A DNA stretch of 13,192 bases, from NCBI GenBank assembly GCA_030673585.1, contig DAOVIU010000005.1, positions 1 through 13,192 of the forward strand. The letters run 5' to 3'. A program made the position numbers and the translations under genes. The notes below the pieces were generated by a model that searched no databases, was not told the DNA's origin, and saw nothing but the letters and a program-made list of their open reading frames with translations. The stretch's first letter is position 1. Each line of letters opens with the position of its first letter. This stretch comes from Pseudomonadota bacterium. Lineage in GTDB: Bacteria > Desulfobacterota > BSN033 > G020346125. Positions 1 through 7,069 of this stretch are shown here, in pieces.

Positions 1-184
1 CGGACTGCCTTCTCTTGCATGTTCAGCCTGCCGGAGCCGGGCCTGCCTCGCGCATTAAATTCTTTGTCCTTGAACTTACGGATTTCCTTCCACCAGGCGA
101 GATTCTTTTTTGAAAAAAGGGGTTAATGCCTTCTCCCGATGAAGGCGTAACCGTTGAGATGATTGGGATCCACAGGAGGTCGGG

Positions 185-274
185 ATGGAGGCTACGGGAC
201 GAGAGTTTCGGAGCAATCAATATATCAAGACCGCCCATGTCGGAATCGAATCGACGAATGAAGATGAGAGATAA
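185..274 (+). CDS. possible 29-residue leader ORF overlapping the racemase start
   Basis: This is a small reading frame of 29 codons, ATG at 185 and TAA at 272-274. It has the best Shine-Dalgarno sequence near the start of the operon, AGGAGGT at 174-180, four bases before the ATG. It is in a different frame from the racemase and overlaps its likely start (ATG at 258 or 264), which has no clear ribosome binding site of its own. That arrangement would suit translational coupling. The peptide (MEATGREFRSNQ...) resembles nothing I recognise and shows no signal peptide or membrane segment. It could equally be a chance ORF, or the sign of a frameshift in the racemase N-terminus. The sequence from 1 to 184 holds no gene I can support: two short frames are open from the left edge (frame 1 to a TAA at 124-126, frame 3 to a TGA at 111-113), and either could be the tail of an upstream gene. 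Confidence 0.25.
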   Translation: MEATGREFRSNQYIKTAHVGIESTNEDER

Positions 275-965
275 GATAATCGGAATCATCGGTGGGATGG
301 GGCCGGAGGCGACGGTCGATGTCTTCTCCAAAATTGTAGCCGCTACGCCCAGCCGTAAAGATCAAGATCATCTCCGAGTGATCATTGATAACAACCCCAA
401 GGTTCCAAGCCGGTTCACGTTTATCATGGGAGATGGGGAAGACCCCCTTCCTGTTCTGATTGGGATGGCTGAGAAGCTGGAACGATATGGGGCTGACTTT
501 CTTGTCATCCCATGCAACGCAGCCCATCACTTCTACGATCAGATTCAGGAAAGGGTCGGGATTCCCGTTCTCCACATTGCTCGGGAGACCCGACGTCATC
601 TTGAGTCAATAAATCCGATGCCAGAGAGAGTGGGGTTAATGGCATCGGGTTCCACGGTAAAGTCAGGTGTATATCAGAAAGCCTTCCAGGGCTCGGGGAT
701 TCAGCTTGTCCTGCCGGAATCCAAGGATCAACAGATCATTTCCGAGGCGATTTATTCCTTCAAGCAGAGGATAAGGGGGAGAAGGATCAAAAGGGAATTA
801 ATGGAAGTTGCCCAGTCCCTTGCGAATGCAGGTGCGCAAGGCATTATCCTCGGGTGTACTGAACTCCCCTTGATTCTCGGAAAAAGCAGAGGCTCACCTA
901 TCATCTTTGTTGACGCCAATCAGGTCTTGGCCCAAGCGGCGGTTCGAATGGCGAGGAACAGTTAG
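258..965 (+). CDS. aspartate/glutamate racemase family protein
   Basis: This is a cofactor-independent amino-acid racemase of the Asp/Glu/hydantoin racemase superfamily, about 235 residues, the usual size. The N-terminus carries the family signature IIGIIGGMGPEATVD, followed by a DHLRVIIDNNPKVPSR segment typical of broad-specificity amino-acid racemases. Both catalytic cysteines are present: Cys86 in IPCNAAHHFY and Cys200 in LGCTELPL, counted from the ATG at 258. Two-base deprotonation/reprotonation at the alpha carbon is the family mechanism; the substrate (Asp, Glu or another amino acid) cannot be told from sequence. The frame is open back to an ATG at 126, but residues before 258 have no family similarity, so I start at 258. 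ATG 264 and ATG 237 are alternatives, and none has a good ribosome binding site. Its stop lies three bases before the next gene, so the two are surely co-transcribed. Confidence 0.87.
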   Translation: MKMRDKIIGIIGGMGPEATVDVFSKIVAATPSRKDQDHLRVIIDNNPKVPSRFTFIMGDGEDPLPVLIGMAEKLERYGADFLVIPCNAAHHFYDQIQERVGIPVLHIARETRRHLESINPMPERVGLMASGSTVKSGVYQKAFQGSGIQLVLPESKDQQIISEAIYSFKQRIRGRRIKRELMEVAQSLANAGAQGIILGCTELPLILGKSRGSPIIFVDANQVLAQAAVRMARNS

Positions 966-968
966 AGC

Positions 969-2189
969 ATGGTAGACTCCACGGTTTCAGTGCTCAGGCG
1001 AAATCTTCCATTTCTCAAGAAGACCGTTTATCTCGACTCTGCCTCGGTTTCCCCCGCACCCTCCTTCGTCCTCCGTAAGGTTGCTCTCTACCATCGTCAG
1101 TTCCCCTTCAACTATGGGGTAGGAGTATTTGGGGAAGCGGAGCATTGTAAGGCCGAGGTGGACAAAGCAAGGGGTTCCATCGCGAGGTTGATCGGTGCGC
1201 GACCGGAGGAGGTTGTCTTCACCAAGAATACCACTGAGGCGATCAACGTGGTCTCATCGGGGCTCGCGTTTGGTCCTGACGATGAAATTGTGGTTACTGA
1301 TTTGGAGCATCAGTCCAACCTTATTCCGTGGTTTCGGTTGGGAAGAGAAGCGGGGGTGAAGGTAAAAGTTGTCAAGGCTAACCACGAGGGCCTCATAGAT
1401 CCTCCGAGGGTCGGCGGTGCCCTCGGCCCAAGGACAAAGCTCGTTGCCATTACCCATGTTTCCAACGTCCTCGGTACCGTTCAACGCGTGGAGGAGATCG
1501 GCCGTTTAGTGAAAAAAAGTAAGGCCGTCTTCATGGTTGATGGTGCTCAATCCGTGGGCAGAATTCCCGTCGACGTGGCCAAGATCAATTGTGATTTTTT
1601 TGCGGGCTGTGGCAGGAAAGCCCTGATGGGACCGCAGGGCACGGGGTTTCTGTTCGGCAAGAGGGATATGCTCGAAAGGCTAAGGCCGCTCATATTGGGA
1701 AGTCGAGCGGCTGATGTAGTCAGTTCTTCAGGGTATCAGCTGAAACCAGTTCCCCTTCGATTTGAAGCCGGAGTAATCAATACGTCCGGTTTCATTGGAT
1801 TGGGCGCCGCTACCGAGTACTTCCAAAAGGTGGGTTTCAGTAAGATTCAAACCCGATTGCGAAAGCTGACCTCGCTCCTCCTCGAAGGGCTGAAGGGGAT
1901 CGAAGGCATCAAAATCTATGGAGGCCACTCCGTACATGGGCAGGCCGGAATTGTTTCATGGAATCTGGATAGGTATGAATCTCATGAAGTCGCCCAATCG
2001 CTCGGCGAGATGGGAATTCTGGTTGCCTCAGGAGCTCAAGGAAGTCCGCTGGCCATGAAAACGCTGGGCATAAAGGGGGTAGTGAGAACTTCGGTTCATT
2101 ACTATAACACCGAGAGGGAACTCGGTAGATTTCTTGACTGTCTGAAATCCATGAAATGCAAGGGAGGAAGCAATGATTCAAGAGGTTGA
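969..2189 (+). CDS. class V aminotransferase-like PLP enzyme (cysteine desulfurase-like fold, no catalytic Cys)
   Basis: This is a 406-residue fold-type I PLP protein of the NifS/SufS-like class V family. Cofactor-site features are visible: TKNTTEAINVV (phosphate binding), His114 in EHQSN (ring stacking), Asp191 and Gln194 in VDGAQSVG, the Schiff-base lysine Lys217 in GCGRKALMGPQGTG, and Arg373 in VRTSVHYYNTERE (carboxylate binding). Two departures stand out. The loop that carries the persulfide cysteine in desulfurases (GxHCAxP type) reads GAQGSP at 355-360, with no cysteine. The residue before the PLP lysine, normally His, is Arg216. It is therefore unlikely to be a cysteine desulfurase; an aminotransferase, epimerase or lyase acting on an amino acid is more likely. 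It starts three bases after the racemase stop and overlaps pxpA by 17 bases, which places it in amino-acid or lactam metabolism. Confidence 0.85.
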   Translation: MVDSTVSVLRRNLPFLKKTVYLDSASVSPAPSFVLRKVALYHRQFPFNYGVGVFGEAEHCKAEVDKARGSIARLIGARPEEVVFTKNTTEAINVVSSGLAFGPDDEIVVTDLEHQSNLIPWFRLGREAGVKVKVVKANHEGLIDPPRVGGALGPRTKLVAITHVSNVLGTVQRVEEIGRLVKKSKAVFMVDGAQSVGRIPVDVAKINCDFFAGCGRKALMGPQGTGFLFGKRDMLERLRPLILGSRAADVVSSSGYQLKPVPLRFEAGVINTSGFIGLGAATEYFQKVGFSKIQTRLRKLTSLLLEGLKGIEGIKIYGGHSVHGQAGIVSWNLDRYESHEVAQSLGEMGILVASGAQGSPLAMKTLGIKGVVRTSVHYYNTERELGRFLDCLKSMKCKGGSNDSRG

Positions 2190-2952
2190 CATCAACACGG
2201 ACATTGGAGAGGGTTTTGGCAATTACGCCATGCCTAACGACGAGGCGATCATGCCGCTCGTCACGTCTGCCAACATCGCCTGTGGCTTCCATGCCGGCGA
2301 CCCGCTGGTTATGAACAAAACCGTTGCCTTGGCCAAGCAGCACGGAGTCGCAGTGGGAGCACATCCCGGTCTTCCGGACCTCATGGGGTTTGGGAGGCGG
2401 GTCATGGAGCTCGCTCCCGAGGAGATCAAAAATTATCTCATCTATCAGGTAGGGGCCCTCAAGGCCTTTGCAGAGGTCCAGGGACTAAAGCTCCACCATG
2501 TAAAACCTCATGGAGCTTTTTTTCGAAGCACCAAGGCCAATGAGGCGCAAGCTCGGGCCATGGTGGAGGCATTCCTGGAGATTGACCCAAAACTCATGCT
2601 CTACTGCCCTGGCCCACCGGAACTCTACCATCCTCCGCTGGCAAAAGTGGTAGCTGAAATGGGAATGAGGCTCATTCCGGAGTTTTACGCCGACCTGAAT
2701 TACAAGCCCGATGGCACAATGGTTTCTCCGGGAAAGGGCAAGCGGGTTGAACTAGCCCCATCGGAAGCCGCTCAGAGGGTGCTGGGGTTTTTCAAGGAAG
2801 GCAAGGTGACTACCATAGATGGGACCGAACTCAGTTTCGAGGCGTTATCTATCTGTGTCCACAGCGACAGCCCACAGGCAGTGGAATATCTCAAGGCGAT
2901 GCGTGATGCCTTCAGCGAAGCGGGCATTACCATTAAGACGGTGGAAGGGTAG
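2173..2952 (+). CDS. pxpA: 5-oxoprolinase subunit PxpA (LamB/YcsF family)
   Basis: This is the LamB/YcsF-family subunit of the ATP-dependent PxpABC 5-oxoprolinase, which opens 5-oxoproline to glutamate in the cytoplasm. Its 259 residues are close to the usual 245-255. Conserved stretches: DINTDIGEGFGNY at 6-18, SANIACGFHAGDP at 32-44, AHPGLPDLMGFGRR at 63-76, VKPHGA at 110-115 and CVHSDSP at 228-234. Probable active-site residues include Asp10, Glu13, His40, His64, Lys111, His113 and His230. The segment that reads E-x-FADR-x-Y...VPR in E. coli and B. subtilis reads EFYADLNY at 170-177 followed by MVSPGKGKR, so the conserved Arg is Leu175 and the PRS/PRT loop is replaced. The usual HGD is HSD. 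These changes suggest a divergent subgroup, possibly with another substrate. The ribosome site GGGAGG (2162-2167) lies within the preceding gene. Confidence 0.92.
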   Translation: MIQEVDINTDIGEGFGNYAMPNDEAIMPLVTSANIACGFHAGDPLVMNKTVALAKQHGVAVGAHPGLPDLMGFGRRVMELAPEEIKNYLIYQVGALKAFAEVQGLKLHHVKPHGAFFRSTKANEAQARAMVEAFLEIDPKLMLYCPGPPELYHPPLAKVVAEMGMRLIPEFYADLNYKPDGTMVSPGKGKRVELAPSEAAQRVLGFFKEGKVTTIDGTELSFEALSICVHSDSPQAVEYLKAMRDAFSEAGITIKTVEG

Positions 2953-2953
2953 A

Positions 2954-3781
2954 ATGGAGGCACAGTATCGAATCGCCGGGGATCATCTTCTCATTGTTAA
3001 GTACGGCGAGAGTTTCAGTCTCAAGCTCAATTTTAGGGTTCTCATTCTCGCCGAGCGACTGAGAATGATGCGGATCAACGGGGTTAGGGGGCTTACGTCG
3101 GCCATCAATTCCTTGATGATTGACTACGATCCTCTCCGTATTTCAGCACAGGACCTCATGAGGGAAGTGGGGCGAGTAGGGGAGGGTGAGGAGGGGGATA
3201 AAAAGGTTCTGCGTTCTCGGTTGATCCGCATACCGATAGTCTACGGAGATCGATGGACTCGGGGTTGCGCCGAACAATTTCAAGTACCTCCCAATTTAGA
3301 GTTTGTGGCGGAACATAACCGGATGAGCGTCGAAGAATTGGTTCACATTCACTCCACAAGCACCTTTTGGATCCTCTACATTGGGTTTGCTCCAGGACTC
3401 CCGGCCTTCGTGCCCATTGATCCCGCTCAAAGGATTACGGCACCCAAGTACCAGGTCCCTCGGACGTGGACACCCGTGGGGACCATAGGAATTGGCGGCA
3501 TTCTCAATTCTTACTATGTCATGGACACCCCCGGAGGTTTTCAGATGCTCGGGCGTACTCCTCTTCTGGCCTACGACCTGGAACGGAGAAACCCGATTTT
3601 TGAGGAGGACATCATTCTCTTCAGACGGAGTGACAGAATCGTCTTCGAACCCATAACACATGAGGAGTATTTGGATATCGAAGGGAATTTTTCCAGCTAT
3701 CAGTATCAGATTGAAGAGGAAGACTGGACGATAAACCAATTTCCGGATGAGGAGAAAACGGCAGATGTGGGAAGTCATTGA
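2954..3781 (+). CDS. pxpB: 5-oxoprolinase subunit PxpB (KipI family), divergent
   Basis: This is a KipI/carboxyltransferase subdomain C-D protein, the partner of PxpC in the 5-oxoprolinase complex. The frame is open from 2819, but the ATG at 2954 follows a GGAAGGG ribosome site, begins one base after the pxpA stop, and matches the family N-terminus (YRIAGDHLLIVKYGE), giving 275 residues. Family features: a central RIPIVYGD strand, the histidine-bearing VHIHSTSTFWILYIGFAPG segment, PVGTIGIGG, and DTPGGFQMLGRTP near the C-terminal part. It differs from E. coli PxpB in having GLPAFVP where GFPYLG is usual, an insertion after the VYG motif (about 15 residues, TRGCAEQFQVPPNLE), and an acidic C-terminal tail of about 30 residues rich in Glu and Asp. 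It overlaps the pxpC start by 17 bases, suggesting translational coupling and a stoichiometric B-C complex. Confidence 0.88.
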   Translation: MEAQYRIAGDHLLIVKYGESFSLKLNFRVLILAERLRMMRINGVRGLTSAINSLMIDYDPLRISAQDLMREVGRVGEGEEGDKKVLRSRLIRIPIVYGDRWTRGCAEQFQVPPNLEFVAEHNRMSVEELVHIHSTSTFWILYIGFAPGLPAFVPIDPAQRITAPKYQVPRTWTPVGTIGIGGILNSYYVMDTPGGFQMLGRTPLLAYDLERRNPIFEEDIILFRRSDRIVFEPITHEEYLDIEGNFSSYQYQIEEEDWTINQFPDEEKTADVGSH

Positions 3782-4742
3782 GGGGGGATTGATGACAACG
3801 GTGCAGGACCTGGGAAGGCCCGGGTACTACGCGATGGGAGTTTCTCCTTCCGGGGCCTTTGATGCCTTTTCCTTGAAGGTGGGAAATCTTCTTCTCAAGA
3901 ATGAATTGGGAGAAGCCGGCCTTGAAGTGTTACTCCCCGGGTTGCGGATGAAGGCTCTCTCCGAGATGGCCATAACTATTACCGGGGGAGACCTGTCACC
4001 CACGCTGAATGGTCAGCCTGTGCAGATGTGGAGGGTCATTGGGGTGCACAGGGGCGATGTTCTCCATTTTTCCAAATGGAGAACTGGATGTCGTGCTTAT
4101 ATCACCATTTCGGGGGGGATTGACGTTCCGCTGGTTTTTGGGAGCAAATCGACGCTTCTGCAGGGCAAGCTGGGGGGCTACGAAGGGAGGTCATTAAAAG
4201 AGGGCGATCTTGTGAAGGTCGGTACTAAGGGGGCATCGCCCTCGGAGCTGGAGGGAAGGAAGGCGGCCCCTCCTCTGGTGAGGCAATTCGGGAAGACATT
4301 TGAGATCAGGGTGGTGCGGGGGTTGGAGGATTTCCTCTTTACGCCGGAGAGCATCGAAATCTTCTTCTCCTCCGAATGGAAGGTTTCTCCAAAAGCCAAT
4401 CGGTTGGGAGTCCGGTATAGGGGTCCACGTCTTAGTTTCAAACCGAGGAGCCAGGCCGTAGACCATGAGGCTGGGTCGGATCCTTCCAATATTTTGGATG
4501 ACCTTATTCCAACGGGTGGGATTCAGGTTCCAGCGGGACTGGAGCCCACAATCCTCTGTGTGGACGGTCCGAGCACGGGCGGGTATGCGAAAATAGGGAC
4601 AGTCATCAGCTCCGGCATATCCTGGATAGGGCAGTCGAAGCCGGGCGATAGTACCTTCTTCAAAGAGGTGAGCCTGGATGAGGCTTATCGAATCCTAAAA
4701 GAGGAAGAGGGGTTGTTTCACGAGGGTATGGTGATAACGTAG
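3765..4742 (+). CDS. pxpC: 5-oxoprolinase subunit PxpC (KipA / biotin-dependent carboxyltransferase family)
   Basis: This is a KipA-family subunit (carboxyltransferase A-B-like domain, also found in urea amidolyase) that works with PxpB and PxpA. I chose the ATG at 3765 rather than the in-frame ATG at 3747, because WEVIEGGLMTTVQDLGRPG aligns with the usual N-terminus and GAGGAG (3749-3754) sits about ten bases upstream. The product has 325 residues, as expected. Visible hallmarks: TTVQDLGRPGYYAMGVSPSG, ITGGDLSPTLNG, YITISGGIDVPLVFGSKST, LGGYEGRSLKEGD, ANRLGVRYRG, and the C-terminal PTGGIQVPAG with DGPSTGGYAKIGTVI. No biotin-carrier or biotin-carboxylase domain is present here, so the 5-oxoprolinase or another lactamase-type role is preferred over carboxylation. 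About 70 bases separate it from the ferredoxin gene; this is probably the same transcript. Confidence 0.92.
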   Translation: MWEVIEGGLMTTVQDLGRPGYYAMGVSPSGAFDAFSLKVGNLLLKNELGEAGLEVLLPGLRMKALSEMAITITGGDLSPTLNGQPVQMWRVIGVHRGDVLHFSKWRTGCRAYITISGGIDVPLVFGSKSTLLQGKLGGYEGRSLKEGDLVKVGTKGASPSELEGRKAAPPLVRQFGKTFEIRVVRGLEDFLFTPESIEIFFSSEWKVSPKANRLGVRYRGPRLSFKPRSQAVDHEAGSDPSNILDDLIPTGGIQVPAGLEPTILCVDGPSTGGYAKIGTVISSGISWIGQSKPGDSTFFKEVSLDEAYRILKEEEGLFHEGMVIT

Positions 4743-4812
4743 TGGGTAATGTGAGGGAGTTGTTCGGGCTGATGGAGATCGGGAATTTTGACTCCCGGGT
4801 AGAGGTGTACCC

Positions 4813-5229
4813 ATGGAGGCTTTAAAGGTAAGTTCAGAAAAATGTTGTGGCTGTCGGATTTGTGAAATGGCTTGTAGCATGGCCAAATTGGGAATCTTTA
4901 ATCCCAGGAAGGGTTTGCTCCGGGTGGAGATCGATCGCCTTCCCCAATTGGGGACGGACCCATCCCGGATTGATATGCCGATTGTTTGCCCTCAGTGCGA
5001 CCCAGCGCCTTGCGCCGAGGCTTGCCCAGAAGGGGCTATTGAGAGGGCGGCTTTTGGCGCATTGACCGTGGACGAGGATACATGCACGGGCTGTGGGCTC
5101 TGCGTTGATGCCTGTCCTCACGGAGTGATTACGGTAGATCCCCAAGAGGAATTTGCGAGAAAATGCGATCTATGTGAAGGGGATCCCTTGTGCGTAACAT
5201 ACTGTCCCACGGAGGCATTGACGATCTGA
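4813..5229 (+). CDS. AorA-like ferredoxin subunit with four [4Fe-4S] clusters
   Basis: This is a 138-residue HycB/DmsB-type iron-sulfur protein, very probably the electron-transfer partner of the AOR encoded next. It has seventeen cysteines. Sixteen form four cluster-binding groups: C11-x2-C14-x2-C17-x3-C21, CPQCDPAPCAEACP, CTGCGLCVDACP and CDLCEGDPLCVTYCP. The extra cysteine is Cys12. There is no Tat signal and no membrane segment, so it is cytoplasmic. In the multi-subunit AOR of Aromatoleum aromaticum, a protein of this type (AorA) sits next to the catalytic AorB; the spacing here (16 bases to the AOR start) fits the same complex. The ribosome site AGAGGTG (4801-4807) precedes the ATG. The downstream acceptor (ferredoxin, NAD via another subunit, or something else) is not encoded nearby. 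Confidence 0.9.
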   Translation: MEALKVSSEKCCGCRICEMACSMAKLGIFNPRKGLLRVEIDRLPQLGTDPSRIDMPIVCPQCDPAPCAEACPEGAIERAAFGALTVDEDTCTGCGLCVDACPHGVITVDPQEEFARKCDLCEGDPLCVTYCPTEALTI

Positions 5230-5245
5230 AAGGAGACCGGGGCAA

Positions 5246-7069
5246 GTGAAAACGTTTCAAGGTGGGTATGCGGGTAAGTATTTGAGGATTGACCTATCTC
5301 AACGAAGGATCGAAGTTGAAAAACTCGACGAGGGGGTTGCGCGAAAATACTGGGGAGGAAGGGGATGGGGTGCCTACCTCCTCCTAAAGGAGTTGAAGGG
5401 GGGAACGGATCCATTTTCTCCCGAGAACAAGGTTCTCTTTCTGACCGGCCCTCTTCAGGGGACCCTTACGCCCTATGCGCCCAAATTCGTGGTGATAACG
5501 AAGTCCGCACTATCCGGAACGTTCACCCGTGCCGTGTCCGGAGGGCAGTGGGGACCAGAGCTGAAGTTTGCGGGTTACGATGGAGTTGTCGTTGAGGGAG
5601 TATCCTCAAAGCCGGTCTACATCTTTATCGACGACGACAACGTAGAAATCCGTGATGCGACACATCTCTGGGGAACGACGACGGGCGAAACGGAAAAGGC
5701 GATTAAGGAGGAGTTAGAGGATAAAACGGTTAGGATCGTTTCCATCGGTCAAGCCGGGGAGAGGAGAGTTCGGTTTGCCAATGTTATTCACGAATCGAGG
5801 GCAGCCGCCAGAGGTGGATCGGGTGCGGTCATGGGGTCGAAGAACCTGAAGGCCATCGCCGTCAGGGGCACGAAGGGTACAGAAGTGGCGGATTTGGACC
5901 GATTCAAAACGCTGCTGGCTGAAACATATGAGGCAATCAAGAACGACCCGGCTTCACCCGGAAGGATCAAGTATGGGACAACGGGCAGCGTGGCTATTGT
6001 TCACGAATTGGGTGTCATGCCCGTAATGAATTACTCAAGAGGCGTTTTTGAGGGGATCGAGGGATTAACTGGGGAAACGATGCGTCAGAAGATCGTGATC
6101 CACGATGAATCGTGTTTCGGGTGTCCCCTTCCCTGTGGGAAACTGAGCCTTATCAAAGATGGACCCTATGCCGGTACTGTTCTTCAAGGCCCCCAGTATG
6201 AGAGTATCGGGCTTTTGGGAACGAATTGCGGTGTGTCGAGTATTGAAGCCGTGGCAAGGGCAAATTATCTCTGCAACGAGTACGGGATGGATACCATCTC
6301 AACGGGGAATGTAATCGCCTATGCCATCGAATCCTCCCAAAGGGGATTTCTCACCAAAGGGGATACGGACGGGGGAGAGATGAGATTTGGGGATCCTGAC
6401 CTTGTTCTCAGTCTGGTCAATCGGATCGCGGAAAGGGAGGGGTTGGGTCATAGGCTGGCGGAAGGAGTGAGGGCCTTTTCCCGCGAGTTGCGGAAGGATG
6501 CCGAAAAATGCGCCATGCACAGCAAGGGACAGGAGTTTGCTTCCTTCGATCCCAGGGGTGTGGTTGGGATGGGACTCCTCTACGCGACGGCGTCACCAGG
6601 GGCCAATCATTCCTACGGTCCCACCTTTCGAGGGGAAATGAAAGATCCGTTTACCGCCAAGGGGAAGGCGAAAATCTGTGTGGAGAACCAGAATTCCTAC
6701 TGCCTCATGGATTCCCTGATCTACTGCTCTTTTTCCCGTTATGGAATGAATAACGTTTCGCGTTTGCAGCTATTCTCAGCGGTAACAGGGTGGAACTACT
6801 CTCAGGATGAGGTTGAGCACCAGGCCCACCGCATCTACACCGCGGAGAGGCTTTTCAACCTGCGAGAGGGATTTGGGAGGGAGGATGACACCCTGCCTTT
6901 CAGATCCTTGGCTGAACCAATGCCAGATGGGCCCGCGGAAGGGAAAGTGGTCCCTCTGGAGGAAATGCTTCCGGAATACTATTCACTGAGAGGGTGGGAC
7001 GAGTCGGGTAAACCCACGAGGGAAACGCTGGAGGATTTGGGTTTGACCGAGTTCATGCATGTGCTCTGA
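5246..7069 (+). CDS. tungsten/molybdenum aldehyde ferredoxin oxidoreductase, catalytic subunit
   Basis: This is a 607-residue AOR-family enzyme that oxidises aldehydes to carboxylic acids (or the reverse) using a bis-pyranopterin W or Mo cofactor and one [4Fe-4S] cluster. The N-terminal domain shows GGYAGKYLRIDLS and YWGGRGWGAYLL. The cofactor-binding region reads RAAARGGSGAVMGSKNLKAIAV. Cluster ligands are C290-x2-C293-x3-C297 (CFGCPLPC) and Cys494 (LIYCSF), the spacing known from the Pyrococcus furiosus enzyme. The start is GTG, chosen because AGGAG at 5231-5235 lies ten bases upstream and the sequence after it matches the family start. Substrate range cannot be read from sequence. It follows the ferredoxin gene closely and is the last gene of the operon; I see no convincing terminator after it, and no moaD or moeA beside it. 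Confidence 0.95.
   Translation: MKTFQGGYAGKYLRIDLSQRRIEVEKLDEGVARKYWGGRGWGAYLLLKELKGGTDPFSPENKVLFLTGPLQGTLTPYAPKFVVITKSALSGTFTRAVSGGQWGPELKFAGYDGVVVEGVSSKPVYIFIDDDNVEIRDATHLWGTTTGETEKAIKEELEDKTVRIVSIGQAGERRVRFANVIHESRAAARGGSGAVMGSKNLKAIAVRGTKGTEVADLDRFKTLLAETYEAIKNDPASPGRIKYGTTGSVAIVHELGVMPVMNYSRGVFEGIEGLTGETMRQKIVIHDESCFGCPLPCGKLSLIKDGPYAGTVLQGPQYESIGLLGTNCGVSSIEAVARANYLCNEYGMDTISTGNVIAYAIESSQRGFLTKGDTDGGEMRFGDPDLVLSLVNRIAEREGLGHRLAEGVRAFSRELRKDAEKCAMHSKGQEFASFDPRGVVGMGLLYATASPGANHSYGPTFRGEMKDPFTAKGKAKICVENQNSYCLMDSLIYCSFSRYGMNNVSRLQLFSAVTGWNYSQDEVEHQAHRIYTAERLFNLREGFGREDDTLPFRSLAEPMPDGPAEGKVVPLEEMLPEYYSLRGWDESGKPTRETLEDLGLTEFMHVL

Noticed and set aside
105..119. Inverted repeat CTTTTTTGAAAAAAG as a hairpin
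   Set aside because: The arms are separated by a single base, so no RNA loop can form, and the stem is only A-T pairs.
126..257. Longer racemase start at 126
   Set aside because: Residues before 258 show no family similarity, no ribosome site precedes 126, and the family normally begins a few residues before IIGIIGGMGPEATVD.
969..2189. Calling the class V protein a cysteine desulfurase
   Set aside because: The catalytic cysteine loop has no cysteine (GAQGSP), so the name would imply an activity the residues do not support.
4780..4797. Hairpin CGGGA/TCCCG before the ferredoxin gene
   Set aside because: A five-base stem with an eight-base loop and no T run is too weak to call a terminator or attenuator.
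4751..4825. Short GTG-initiated frame (24 codons) overlapping the ferredoxin start
   Set aside because: It has no ribosome site and no recognisable sequence; it is probably spacer.
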